From an uncultured Clostridia bacterium (lineage in GTDB: Bacteria; Bacillota; Clostridia; Christensenellales; Aristaeellaceae): a stretch of 59,169 nucleotides of DNA. Position 1 is the first letter of the stretch. Each line of letters starts with the position of its first letter. Positions 24,798 through 33,100 of this stretch are shown here, piece by piece. Under the pieces are notes generated by a model. It saw nothing but the letters and a program-made list of their open reading frames with translations. It did not search any database and was not told the DNA's origin. Both the position numbers and the translations under genes were made by a program. Location: the NCBI GenBank assembly GCA_946543085.1, contig CAMNLM010000003.1:1-59169 (forward strand), written 5' to 3'.

Positions 24798-24821
24798 GCC
24801 CGGCACCTCCTGAGCGCAAAT

Positions 24822-24870
24822 AACCCCCTGCGGGGCATCATCCACGGGTGATGGTCCGCAGGGGGTTTTG
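24822..24870. terminator. Strong terminator after the aminotransferase gene
   Basis: Stem AACCCCCTGCGG / CCGCAGGGGGTT with an inner GGCATCATCC/GGGTGATGGT stem, followed by TTGTTATTT. It may also serve the convergent AEC transporter gene. Confidence 0.8.
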
Positions 24871-24936
24871 TTATTTGACCTCTCTGATTCTGGAAGATCC
24901 GCGCGCGGAAAACCCGCTCCGGCAGAGCGCCCGCCG

Positions 24937-24978
24937 CGTAATCCGTAATCCGTAATCCGTTATCCGTTATCCGTTCAG
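24937..24978. repeat. Heptamer tandem repeat (CGTAATC/CGTTATC), about 6 copies
   Basis: Three CGTAATC units, two CGTTATC units and a final CGTTCAG lie in the gap just before the 3' end of the AEC transporter gene. It looks like slippage-prone simple sequence. Confidence 0.85.
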
Positions 24979-24986
24979 GCCGCGCT

Positions 24987-25913
24987 TCACGCCCCGAACA
25001 GCGCGCTTCCCGCGAGAATCATCAGCGGCAGCGTGCCCGCGAAGAAGAGCGTCGACATCAGCACGCTCCGCGCGGCGAATTCGGGCTCCATGTTGTCCTG
25101 GATGGCGTAGATCGAGGTCAGCGTCGCGCAGGGGCAGGCGAGGTAGACCAGCAGGCACAGCTTGTCCGCCGCGGCAAGGGGCACCAGCTTCAGCGCCAGC
25201 ATGCACAGCAGCGGGATGACCAGATTCCGCAGCAGCGTCACGAGGTAGGCGCGCTTCTCCCGGAGGATCGCGGTCAGCCTGTTCTCCGACATCATCACGC
25301 CGATGATGATGAGCGTCAGCGGGGTGATCATCGCGCCGGTGCTGGCGGCGACCGTCTGCACGGGGGCCGGCAGGTGCCAGCCCAGCGCCAGCATCACCAT
25401 CAGCACCGCCGTGGTGACGGTGGGCGGGGTCAGCAGATTCTTCACGCGGAACCGCTCGCCGGTAAACATGCTGATCTGCCAGGTGAAGAACAGCGCGTTG
25501 AAGGCGATCAGCCCCACGGCGTTGTAGAGGATCGCCATGTCGCCGAACAGGGCGCGGCAGAGCGGCAGGCCCAAGAAGGTGAGGTTCGGATAGGTCAGCA
25601 GCGACGCGGTTGTGACCTTCATCGGCCGCGGCGTTTTCCGGAGCGACTGCACCCACAGCGACAGGGCCGTGGTCGCCGCGAACATCACGGTGATCAGCGC
25701 GTACATCAGCAGCAGACTGCCCATCTCGCTGCCCGAGACCGTCTGGCTGGAGGCGGAGAGGATCGTGAAGGGCAGGATCAGGTCGGTGCAGATGCGCGTC
25801 AGGTATTTCCGCTGGTCCGGGTTGATCACACCCAGCTTGCCCGCGGCATAGCCGATGAGGACATAGAGCAGGATCACGAGGATCTGGGTGAAGACAATCT
25901 CCATGGATGGCAT
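24987..25913 (-). CDS. AEC-family transporter (auxin efflux carrier type)
   Basis: A 308-aa membrane protein with about ten helices in two halves, as in AEC/BART transporters (MleP, MdcF), which move organic acids such as malate or malonate. Typical elements are VLIGYAAGKLGVI at the N terminus, the crossover region YPNLTFLGLPLCRALFGD and LIIIGVMMSEN mid-protein. The substrate is unknown. ATG 25913 has GGGAGG upstream; an ATG three codons later is possible. A TTGAAC-N17-TATCAT promoter is at 25965-25993. Confidence 0.87.
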   Translation of the reverse strand: MPSMEIVFTQILVILLYVLIGYAAGKLGVINPDQRKYLTRICTDLILPFTILSASSQTVSGSEMGSLLLMYALITVMFAATTALSLWVQSLRKTPRPMKVTTASLLTYPNLTFLGLPLCRALFGDMAILYNAVGLIAFNALFFTWQISMFTGERFRVKNLLTPPTVTTAVLMVMLALGWHLPAPVQTVAASTGAMITPLTLIIIGVMMSENRLTAILREKRAYLVTLLRNLVIPLLCMLALKLVPLAAADKLCLLVYLACPCATLTSIYAIQDNMEPEFAARSVLMSTLFFAGTLPLMILAGSALFGA

Positions 25914-25964
25914 AGGGCAGCTACCTCCCGGCGGCAGGGCTTCAGCGCCTGCGGGCCTGGCAGC

Positions 25965-25993
25965 ATGATACACGAAACGCGGGATTTGTTCAA
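25965..25993 (-). promoter_or_regulatory. Promoter of the AEC transporter gene
   Basis: Minus-strand TTGAAC and TATCAT spaced by 17 bp, about 50 bp upstream of the start. Confidence 0.65.
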
Positions 25994-26064
25994 TCGGAAA
26001 AAAACGCGGCCCGCCCCCACGGGTTTCCCCCCGCATCTTTTCGCCCTGATTTTCCATCATGTTG

Positions 26065-26093
26065 TTGACTTTTTACTTTTATTACAATAAAAT
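26065..26093 (+). promoter_or_regulatory. Promoter of the SH3-like protein/alr unit
   Basis: TTGACT (26065-26070), 17-bp spacer, TAAAAT (26088-26093), 28 bp before the start codon at 26122. Confidence 0.65.
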
Positions 26094-26121
26094 AGCGCTG
26101 ATGGAAAACTGATAGAGGGAG

Positions 26122-26925
26122 ATGAGCACATTGTTCAAAGACAGGCATCCGGCCCTGCGCCGTTTATCGCTTCGCGCAATCGCCCTGTGCTGTTCCCTGC
26201 TGCTCTGCCTGGGAGTTTTCCCTCTCCAGACGGCCTCGGCCGCCCAGAAGGGCAAAGCCCTCAGTCTCAATTATGTCGACAGCAGCGGAAACCGTTCGCC
26301 CGTGGAGCTGGTGACCCCCGGCTCCGCCATGTCCGTCATCCGGATGAACGGCGTGACGATGGCCGTCAATAACACCCAGCTCGAATGGGAGACCAACGCG
26401 ACCGGCGAGAAGCGCATCGCGGTCATCCACGCGCCCTCCAAGGGCCGCGCGACCATGCGCCTGACCGAAAAGCCCAAGTCGAAGGTTCTCACCAAATGCC
26501 CCGCCGGCAAGGTCGTCTTTGTCTTCGACTACGGCGAGAAGTACACCGGCATCTTCTACAACGGCTACGGCGGCTATGTGCTGACCGGGGCGCTGAAATT
26601 CATCGGCGACAGGATTTCCCTCGGCGGCGCGACCGTCAGCTACGAGGGCTCCACCACCCGCACGACCAACCTCCGCCTGCGCGCCCGTCCCGACCAGTCC
26701 GGCCAGTCGCTCACGGCGGTCAATCCCGGCATGCGCGCGACGATGGTCGGCGCGGCGGCCAACTGGGTCGAGGTGGATATCAACGGCTGGCACGGCTACA
26801 TCCGCATCAAGTTCCTGACCCTGGACGAGGGCGTCGCGGATCCCACCGCCGACAAATCGGCCGTGCCCGAGTCCGACGGGGAGACCGCCGCCGAGAGCGC
26901 GGAAGAGGACGAAGAAAGCGTCTGA
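26122..26925 (+). CDS. Secreted SH3-like domain protein
   Basis: A 267-aa exported protein with a signal peptide (about 1-40, ending TASAA). The central part (45-170) has no fold I recognise. At about 175-235 lies an SH3_3-type module (TNLRLRARPDQSG, AVNPGMRATMVG, WVEVDINGWHGYIRIKF), typical of proteins that bind or sense the cell wall. The C-terminal 30 residues are highly acidic. GAGGGAG precedes the ATG. The gene precedes alr by 97 bp on the same strand, so wall-related co-expression is likely. Confidence 0.8.
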   Translation: MSTLFKDRHPALRRLSLRAIALCCSLLLCLGVFPLQTASAAQKGKALSLNYVDSSGNRSPVELVTPGSAMSVIRMNGVTMAVNNTQLEWETNATGEKRIAVIHAPSKGRATMRLTEKPKSKVLTKCPAGKVVFVFDYGEKYTGIFYNGYGGYVLTGALKFIGDRISLGGATVSYEGSTTRTTNLRLRARPDQSGQSLTAVNPGMRATMVGAAANWVEVDINGWHGYIRIKFLTLDEGVADPTADKSAVPESDGETAAESAEEDEESV

Positions 26926-27022
26926 CCGCGCAGCGGCCGCCCGTCCCCGGGCGGAAAGCAAAACGCATGAATCAAGCAAAAGGCAGGCGATACCTACGGA
27001 GGATTACGGCAGACAGCGCAGG

Positions 27023-28102
27023 GTGATCGATCTTCATCAGATTCGCGAGAACACGCGCCTCCTGCGCAGCTGCGTTCCCGCCACGGCAGGGCTTCTTGCC
27101 GTCGTCAAGGCGGACGCCTACGGCCACGGCGCGGCGCAGACCGCCAGGGCCGCCCTGGAGGCCGGGGCTTCCTGGCTGGCCGTCGCCTGCGTCGAGGAAG
27201 GCGTCGAGCTGCGCGAGGCGGGCATCGGCGCGCCGATCCTCGTGCTCGGCGGCTCAGGCCCGCGGGCCATGGAGGCCGCCGCCCGCCATGCCATCACGCT
27301 CGCCCTCTACACGCCGCAGCAGGCCGCCGAGGCGGGAAAAGCCGCGGAGGCCGCCGGCAAGCCCCTCGACGTCCACGTCAAGCTGGACACCGGCATGGGC
27401 CGCATCGGCGCGCGCACGCCGGAGGAGGTCGTCGCCCTGCGCGAGGCGCTTGCCCGCCAGCCGCGCGTCCGCCTGACCGGCGTCTTCACGCACTTCGCGG
27501 ACGCGGACGGCGAAAGCCTGGATTTCACCCGCGAACAGCTGCGCCGCTTTGAGGCGCTGAGCGCCCTGCTGCCGGAGGGCATCCTCCGCCACTGCGCGAA
27601 TTCCGCCTCCATCCACCGCCTCATGCCGGAGGCCGCGTTCGACCTTGTGCGCATGGGCATCAGCCTCTACGGCTATCCGCCCGTGCCCACCGATCTGCCC
27701 CTCAAGCCCTGCATGCGCTGGGAGGCGGAGGTCACCCATGTCAAGGAAATCCAGCCCGGCGACGCCGTCAGCTACGGCTGCACGTTCCGCGCCGAGCGCC
27801 CCACCCGCGTCGCGACCGTCGCCTGCGGCTACGGCGACGGCTACCACCGCGCGGCGACCGGCAGGGCGGAGGTCCTGATCCGCGGCCACCGCGCGCCGGT
27901 CATCGGGCGCATCTGCATGGATCAGATGATGGCCGACGTGACGGGGTTTGAGGACATCGCTCCCGGCGACACCGCCGTGCTGCTCGGCACGGACGGCGCG
28001 GAGACGATCACCGCCGAGGACATCGCCCGCTGGAGCGGCACCATCTCCTATGAGATTCTGCTCGCCGCGACCGGCCGCGTCCACCGCGAGTGGACAGAAT
28101 AA
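27023..28102 (+). CDS. alr: Alanine racemase
   Basis: PLP enzyme interconverting L- and D-alanine for peptidoglycan synthesis, cytoplasmic. The 359-aa product has the PLP lysine at K29 in AVVKADAYGHG, the second catalytic Tyr near 251 in SYGCTF, and RICMDQMMADVTG. The start is a GTG at 27023 that overlaps (GTGA) the end of a 19-codon ORF at 26967-27026. The nearest good ribosome site (ACGGAGG, 26997-27003) is 19 bases away, too far for ordinary initiation, so the start or its coupling is uncertain. The usual AEID residues are shortened to VIDL at the very N terminus, close to a complete protein. Confidence 0.93.
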   Translation: MIDLHQIRENTRLLRSCVPATAGLLAVVKADAYGHGAAQTARAALEAGASWLAVACVEEGVELREAGIGAPILVLGGSGPRAMEAAARHAITLALYTPQQAAEAGKAAEAAGKPLDVHVKLDTGMGRIGARTPEEVVALREALARQPRVRLTGVFTHFADADGESLDFTREQLRRFEALSALLPEGILRHCANSASIHRLMPEAAFDLVRMGISLYGYPPVPTDLPLKPCMRWEAEVTHVKEIQPGDAVSYGCTFRAERPTRVATVACGYGDGYHRAATGRAEVLIRGHRAPVIGRICMDQMMADVTGFEDIAPGDTAVLLGTDGAETITAEDIARWSGTISYEILLAATGRVHREWTE

Positions 28103-28124
28103 ATCACAGAATTCGGAGGCGCTT

Positions 28125-28922
28125 ATGCCCCAGAAGAAACCGCAGGCTGCGCCTGTCAGAAAACCCTTTCTCACCGGTTCGCCCTATGACTGCAACTCGC
28201 TGCGCAGCGCAGCCATGATCCTGCTGATGCTGGTGCTGGCGGCCATCGTCTACCTGGTGGCGGCCACCGTGCTGATGATCGACATCACCGTCGTGCGCAT
28301 CGCGCTCAACGCCGTCATGCTGATCGTCACCTGGGAGCTGTTCAGCGCGAGCGGGCGCTCTAACGGCGCTGTCGCGGTCAACCAGGGCGAGATCATGTAC
28401 CGCCGCCAGGAACGCGGCGACACGGTCACCCCGCGCGACCGCTCCATGTGCTTTCACCCGCTGAAGGGCTTCGTCATCGGCCTGCTCGGCAGTCTGCCGC
28501 TGTTCCTCATCGCCGCTGTGCTTGCGCTGACGACCTCCAGGCAGATCACCACCGCCGGCGCCCTGCCCGCGTGGATGAGCTCCATGGCGGTAGACCCCGA
28601 GTTCTCCTCCGCGCTCTCGGCCTATGTCGTCGGCCAGTCCATCGGCGTGACGGACATCCTGCGCGTGCTGATCCGCATGGAGCTGCTGCCCTGGGTCAAC
28701 CTGATCGGCTCGGAGAACAGCGGCGCGCTCCTGATCATGGAGCGCCTGAGCCCGCTGCTCGTCCTGATCCCCGGCCTCTGCTACGGCTGGGGCTACACGC
28801 GCGGCGTCAACGAGCGCTCCCGCGTCCACACGAGCATCGCCGCGGGCAACAGGCGCCGCGCCCGCAAGGAAGCCAAGGCCCGCAAAGCCCGCGCGGCGTC
28901 CACCCCCAAGCAGCTGAACTGA
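28125..28922 (+). CDS. Unknown multi-pass membrane protein
   Basis: I do not recognise this 265-aa protein. It has a basic N terminus, hydrophobic stretches at about 30-52, 57-75, 117-140 and 205-225, and a very basic C-terminal tail (RRRARKEAKARKARAAS) expected to be cytoplasmic. No catalytic motif is visible. ATG 28125 has CGGAGG at ideal spacing. It lies 22 bp after alr and 39 bp before rsmD, so it is part of an alr-to-coaD transcription unit. Confidence 0.8.
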   Translation: MPQKKPQAAPVRKPFLTGSPYDCNSLRSAAMILLMLVLAAIVYLVAATVLMIDITVVRIALNAVMLIVTWELFSASGRSNGAVAVNQGEIMYRRQERGDTVTPRDRSMCFHPLKGFVIGLLGSLPLFLIAAVLALTTSRQITTAGALPAWMSSMAVDPEFSSALSAYVVGQSIGVTDILRVLIRMELLPWVNLIGSENSGALLIMERLSPLLVLIPGLCYGWGYTRGVNERSRVHTSIAAGNRRRARKEAKARKARAASTPKQLN

Positions 28923-28961
28923 TCGGATCATCCGACATCCAACGACAGCGGAAAGGCAGCC

Positions 28962-29630
28962 ATGCGCATCATCGCCGGAACCGCCCGCTCGCGGACGCTC
29001 CAGGCCCCCAAGGGCACGGACACGCGCCCGACGCTGGACCGCGTGCGGGAAAACCTCTTCAATATCCTGGGGCACCGCGTCTGGCAGGCGCAGGTGCTGG
29101 ACCTTTTCGCGGGCAGCGGCGCGCTCTCCTTTGAGGCCGTCAGCCGCGGCGCGGCCCGGGCCGTGCTGGTCGATCACGCCCGCGCGGCGCACCTGTGCGA
29201 GCAGAAGAACGCGGAGAGCCTGGGCTTTGCCGCCCAGTGCCGCATCCTGCTCAGCCCCTGGGAACGGGCTGTGGAAACCCTGCGCCGCGAAGGCGCGCGC
29301 TTCGATCTCGTCTTTCTCGACCCGCCCTACGCCCTGAGCGACCTCACGCAGGTGACGCAGGCCCTTCTGCCGCTGCTGGCGGAGGACGCACGCGTCGTCG
29401 TGGAGCACGAGGGCGGCAAGCCCAGCCGCGTCTGCGCCGGGCTCGCCCTGACCGACACGCGTAAATACGGCTACGCGGGCATCAGCATTTTCGTCCCTGC
29501 CCCCGTCCCTGCCCCCGCCCCCGCCGCCGAAGGCGAAGAAGAAGCCGCGGGCGCAGCCGGCGCAGAGGACACAAAGATTCCAAAAGATCCACACGGCGCA
29601 AGCGCGCAGAATACGGAGGCACATCCATGA
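28962..29630 (+). CDS. rsmD: 16S rRNA (guanine-966-N2)-methyltransferase with extra tail
   Basis: Methylates G966 of 16S rRNA using SAM. The 222-aa product has the family start MRIIAGTARSR, the SAM motif LDLFAGSGALSFEA and the catalytic DPPY in VFLDPPYAL. RsmD normally ends near 185 residues; here a Pro/Ala-rich then charged tail of about 40 residues (PAPVPAPAPA onward) is added, possibly by extension into intergenic sequence up to the coaD start. The stop overlaps the coaD ATG by 4 bp, the usual rsmD-coaD pairing. Confidence 0.92.
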   Translation: MRIIAGTARSRTLQAPKGTDTRPTLDRVRENLFNILGHRVWQAQVLDLFAGSGALSFEAVSRGAARAVLVDHARAAHLCEQKNAESLGFAAQCRILLSPWERAVETLRREGARFDLVFLDPPYALSDLTQVTQALLPLLAEDARVVVEHEGGKPSRVCAGLALTDTRKYGYAGISIFVPAPVPAPAPAAEGEEEAAGAAGAEDTKIPKDPHGASAQNTEAHP

Positions 29631-30127
29631 GCGAATCCGGCGCGAGAATCTGCGTCTATCCCGGCAGCTTTGACCCGATCACCGAGGGGCACATGGACAT
29701 CATCCGCCGCGCCGCCGCGATGTACGACCGGGTGATTGTGGCCGTGCTGCGCCACCCGACCAAGCCGGGCTGCTTCACCTGGGAGGAGCGCGTTGGGATG
29801 ATCCGCCGCGCCTGCGCAGGCCTGCCGAACGTCGAGGCCGAGAGCTTTTCCGGCCTGACCACGGCCTTCGCCCGCGAGCGCCGCGCCTGCGCCATGGTGC
29901 GCGGTCTGCGCGCCGCCTCCGACTTCGAGCCCGAGCGCGAGCTCGCGCAGATCAACCAGCGCCTCGCCCCCGAGATTGAGACCGTGTTCCTGATTACGCG
30001 GCCCGAGCACACCGCCATCTCCTCCTCCAGCGTCCGCGAGATGGCCTCCTACGGCTGCAATCTCACCGGCTTCGTGCCGGAAGAACTCATCCCGGATATC
30101 CTGAAGAAATGCTTCACGCAGAAATAG
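29627..30127 (+). CDS. coaD: Phosphopantetheine adenylyltransferase
   Basis: Penultimate step of coenzyme A synthesis: ATP plus 4'-phosphopantetheine to dephospho-CoA. The 166-aa product carries YPGSFDPITEGHMDI, with the TxGH nucleotidyltransferase motif, a conserved VRGLRAASDFEPE segment and the ISSSSVRE motif that binds the nucleotide. Length is normal. ATG 29627 overlaps the rsmD stop (ATGA), so the two are translationally coupled. Confidence 0.95.
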   Translation: MSESGARICVYPGSFDPITEGHMDIIRRAAAMYDRVIVAVLRHPTKPGCFTWEERVGMIRRACAGLPNVEAESFSGLTTAFARERRACAMVRGLRAASDFEPERELAQINQRLAPEIETVFLITRPEHTAISSSSVREMASYGCNLTGFVPEELIPDILKKCFTQK

Positions 30128-30200
30128 AGACCGCGCGGCTTGCCGCGCACCGACAAGCCCTGAGACAAACACGCCGACAGCGCACGAGGAGGAACTCACC

Positions 30201-30881
30201 ATGGCAGAAGGCAGCAAGAACGTTCAGCAGAGCCTGACGATTATCCGCGGTCTGGAGGACGCCGTCCAGACCGCCGGCAAATCCTGGATGCGGGCGGACA
30301 TGTGCCTGCTCAACCGCAGACAGATGCAGGATGACCTCGCCCTCCTGCGGGAGTGCCTGCCCACGGCGCTGGAGAGCGCGGAAGGCATCGTGAAGAACGA
30401 AGAGAGCATCCTCAAGGCAGCGCAGGACGAGGGCCAGGCCGCCGTCAGCGAGGCGAAGCAGGAGGCCGAGCGCATCCAGGCCGAGGCCAAGGCCGAGCTG
30501 GAAAAGCTCCAGGAGCAGATCAAGCAGGCGGAAGCCCAGGTCGCCAAGATCCAGAAGGACGGCGAGCAGCTCCGCCAGCAGCTGACCGCGCAGGCGCAGC
30601 AGCAGGCCCAGCAGATCGTCGCCGAGGCCCAGCGCCAGGGGCAGCAGATCGTCGCCGAGGGCGAGCAGCAGGCTCGCGCGCTCGCCGAGAAGGAGAACGT
30701 CTACCTGCGCGCCAAGGTCGCGGCGGAGGAGCTGACCGAGAAGAACGAGGCCCAGCTCGCCCAGCTGCGCCAGAAGACCTTTGCCTACCTGGACGATGTG
30801 CTGGGTCAGGCCGAGCAGTACGTCGGCACCCTCATCCAGGACGTGCATCAGGAGCGGGAGAACATGAAGAGCTACCGGTGA
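30201..30881 (+). CDS. Coiled-coil protein downstream of coaD
   Basis: A 226-aa soluble protein dominated by a Gln/Ala/Glu-rich coiled coil (about 60-195, with repeats such as QQIVAEAQRQG and QQIVAEGEQQA). The N-terminal 55 residues look helical and globular. Similar proteins often annotated as ATPase or V-type ATPase subunit E-like follow rsmD-coaD in clostridia; that label rests on coiled-coil resemblance and I do not trust it as a function. A division or shape role is conceivable but unsupported. ATG 30201 has GAGGAGG upstream. Confidence 0.8.
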   Translation: MAEGSKNVQQSLTIIRGLEDAVQTAGKSWMRADMCLLNRRQMQDDLALLRECLPTALESAEGIVKNEESILKAAQDEGQAAVSEAKQEAERIQAEAKAELEKLQEQIKQAEAQVAKIQKDGEQLRQQLTAQAQQQAQQIVAEAQRQGQQIVAEGEQQARALAEKENVYLRAKVAAEELTEKNEAQLAQLRQKTFAYLDDVLGQAEQYVGTLIQDVHQERENMKSYR

Positions 30882-31283
30882 CAGTCGGGAGCCGCCCCGT
30901 GGGGCAAAGCCAAACTATCACCTAACGTTCACATTCGCGACATACCGCTTTCACAGTCCGGGAATAGACTGTGCATGTGTTCAGCGGAGCCACCAACCGT
31001 TTGGACACGTCTCCTATCCGGCATTCCGAAAGGAATGTCAACCTCCCTATCCTCCATACAAGCAAGGGCCGCCTGACGCAAGTCAGGCGGTTCTTGTCAT
31101 GCGGGAAACCCGCCGGTCTTTTCCGGCGCGGCGCGGGCAGCGCGCTTCCTCTCTCCGCCCTCCCGTCCCGGCCTTGCGGGCCCGTTCTCCCGGGACGCTC
31201 CGGGATGGATGAAAGAATGGACTGTTTTCCATGAAGAGCCTTTCTTTCTGTCCATTCTGGTCATCTGTTTTCCATATATTCCC
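30882..31283. other. Intergenic region with hairpins
   Basis: No gene was found. It holds small hairpins (CAGTCC...GGGAATAGACTG near 30955; CATTCC-GAAA-GGAATG near 31023) and a terminator-like stem CCGCCTGAC-GCAA-GTCAGGCGG at 31069-31090 followed by TTCTTG. The rest is GC-rich without recognisable signals until the promoter at 31284. Confidence 0.5.
31069..31096 (+). terminator. Terminator-like hairpin after the coiled-coil gene
   Basis: A 9-bp perfect stem with a GCAA loop and a short TTCTTGT tail. Confidence 0.6.
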
Positions 31284-31322
31284 TTGACAATCCGGTCTTT
31301 TTGTACTATCTTTGTATACAAA
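31284..31322 (+). promoter_or_regulatory. Promoter with GntR-type operator upstream of the GntR gene
   Basis: TTGACA (31284-31289) with a weak -10 (TATCTT at 31307, 17-bp spacing) runs into the perfect palindrome TTTGTATACAAA at 31311-31322. Palindromes of the form TTGTATACAA are typical operators of FCD-type GntR regulators. Its position across the transcription start suggests autorepression. Confidence 0.6.
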
Positions 31323-31368
31323 ATGCAGACAAAATGCAGCATTGTACTTTTGGGGGGTGTCCTGGACC

Positions 31369-32061
31369 GTGACACATCAGATCAGTTTTCAGCCGATGAT
31401 GGAGAGCCGCCCCATCCGCGAAATCGCCTATGAGGTGCTCAAGCACGCGATCGTGACCGGGGATATCCCGGCCGGCGAGCGCATCGTGGAAACAGATTAC
31501 GCCGACCGTCTGCACATCAGCCGCACACCGCTGCGCGAGGCGCTGCGGAAGCTGGAACGCGACGGCCTGGTGGAGTACGTCGTGCGCCGCGGCGTGGTCG
31601 TGCGCGCGTTCACCATTGCCGACGTGGAGGAGATTTATACCATCCGCAACGCGCTGGAAATGCTGACGCTCCCGGCCATCATCCGCAATGCCACCGCGGA
31701 GGACATTGCCTCCCTGCGCGAAAAGCTCCACGGCATGGACGAGCTGATGGCTGCCGGCGACATCGAGCAGCTCAGCCCCCTCACCCGCGCCTTCCACAGC
31801 CAGCTGACCAGCCTGTGCGCCCAAAACCGCATCCTGCGCGTGATGGAGAGCCAGGACGAATACATCACCCGCTTCTCCGCCATGGCCATCCGCGAGGAGA
31901 AGCACCTGCAGGAGGCCCACCAGGAGCACTACCGCCTGGTGGATCTGGTCGAGGCCCGCGACCTGCCCGCCTTCCAGGCCCTCATGCAGAAGCACATCAA
32001 CGACAGCAAGACCTGCTGCCTCCGCGCGCTGGAGCTGCAGCGCGCCCAGCAAAACCTGTGA
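31369..32061 (+). CDS. GntR-family transcriptional regulator (FadR/FCD subfamily)
   Basis: A 230-aa DNA-binding regulator: winged helix-turn-helix at about 15-80 (AYEVLKHAIVTGDIPAGERI, then HISRTPLREALRKLERDGLV) and an all-helical FCD effector domain at about 85-220 with candidate metal ligands. FCD ligands are usually small organic or sugar acids. I chose GTG 31369 with GGGGGG upstream; ATG 31396 is an alternative, and the longest frame (TTG 31312) would start within the operator. The PHP phosphatase gene follows after 11 bp and is probably co-regulated. Confidence 0.87.
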   Translation: MTHQISFQPMMESRPIREIAYEVLKHAIVTGDIPAGERIVETDYADRLHISRTPLREALRKLERDGLVEYVVRRGVVVRAFTIADVEEIYTIRNALEMLTLPAIIRNATAEDIASLREKLHGMDELMAAGDIEQLSPLTRAFHSQLTSLCAQNRILRVMESQDEYITRFSAMAIREEKHLQEAHQEHYRLVDLVEARDLPAFQALMQKHINDSKTCCLRALELQRAQQNL

Positions 32062-32072
32062 GGCAATCCGGC

Positions 32073-32870
32073 ATGATCAAATGCAATTTCCATACGCACA
32101 CCACCCGCTGCCGCCACGCAGCCGGCGCGGATGAAAGCTACGTCCGGGCCGCCCTCGCGGGCGGCTTTACCACGCTCGGCATGGCCGACCACACGCCCTG
32201 GCCCTTCGCCAGCGGCTACGAGAGCCCCGTCCGCATGCTCCCCGAAGAGCTGCCCGGCTACATCGCCTCCTTCCGCGCGCTCCGCGAAAAATACCGCGGG
32301 CAGATCGAGCTGCGCATCGGCGTCGAGGCCGAGTGGTTCCCGCGCTACGCCGACTGGGTCGACCGCATGAGCGACGCCGGCGTCGAATACTTCATCCTCG
32401 GCCAGCACTACGCGGACTCGGAGGAGGAGTACCCCTACGTCGGCTCCCCCTGGGCCTTCGACGACGACCATGTGCGCCGCTACGCCGACGCCTGCGCACT
32501 GGGCCTGCGCACGGGCCGCTACAGCTACGTCTGCCACCCCGACCTGTTCATGCGTCACCGCCCGGCGGACAGCTTCAACGCCGCCTGCGAGGCGGCGGCA
32601 GACACGATCTGCCAGGCTGCGCTGGAGGCGAACGTGCCGCTGGAATACAATCTGCTCGGCCTGAGCCTGCAGAACGGGGACACCACCGGCTATCCCAACC
32701 CCGCCTTCTGGACCTACGCGGCGAAGTGGCACAACAAGGCCATCCTCGGCATGGACGCGCACAAGCCGGAGGCGCTGGAAAACACCGCGCTCTGGCAGCG
32801 CGGCATCGAAGACCTGAAGACGCTCGGCTACGAGCGGGTGGAGACCCTCGAGATTCCCGTCAAGGAATAA
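32073..32870 (+). CDS. PHP-domain phosphatase (histidinol-phosphatase-like)
   Basis: A 265-aa cytoplasmic metal-dependent phosphoesterase. PHP metal ligands are visible: H7 and H9 (FHTHTTRCRH), ADHTPWPF, GVEAEW, GQHY, CHPDLF and GMDAHKPE. This pattern fits the HisK-type histidinol phosphatases, but no other his gene is near and related PHP proteins act on other phosphate esters. The gene follows the GntR regulator closely, which argues for a regulated catabolic role rather than histidine synthesis. A terminator follows at 32882-32918. Confidence 0.83.
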   Translation: MIKCNFHTHTTRCRHAAGADESYVRAALAGGFTTLGMADHTPWPFASGYESPVRMLPEELPGYIASFRALREKYRGQIELRIGVEAEWFPRYADWVDRMSDAGVEYFILGQHYADSEEEYPYVGSPWAFDDDHVRRYADACALGLRTGRYSYVCHPDLFMRHRPADSFNAACEAAADTICQAALEANVPLEYNLLGLSLQNGDTTGYPNPAFWTYAAKWHNKAILGMDAHKPEALENTALWQRGIEDLKTLGYERVETLEIPVKE

Positions 32871-32881
32871 ACAGACAGGGA

Positions 32882-32918
32882 CGCGGCTGACGCCGGAGAC
32901 GGCGGCGCCGCGTTTTTT
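32882..32918 (+). terminator. Terminator of the GntR-PHP unit
   Basis: Interrupted GC stem CGCGGC..CGCCG/CGGCG..GCCGCG followed by seven T residues. Confidence 0.8.
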
Positions 32919-33003
32919 TGACGGAAACCGGACGGGCAAGCGCAGCCGGAACACCCCGCGTTCCTTTTCGCAGCCCGCGTTCCTTTTCGCCGCCGCGCGA
33001 TTC

Positions 33004-33032
33004 TTGACGAAAAAAAGCGCTTCGCGTATAAT
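33004..33032 (+). promoter_or_regulatory. Promoter of the DUF362 gene
   Basis: TTGACG (33004-33009), 17-bp spacer, TATAAT (33027-33032). Confidence 0.75.
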
Positions 33033-33100
33033 CACGAAGACCCCATTGCCACATTCGCCCCCATGAAGGGGCGCATCGACCAGAAGGGAGATACCACGTC

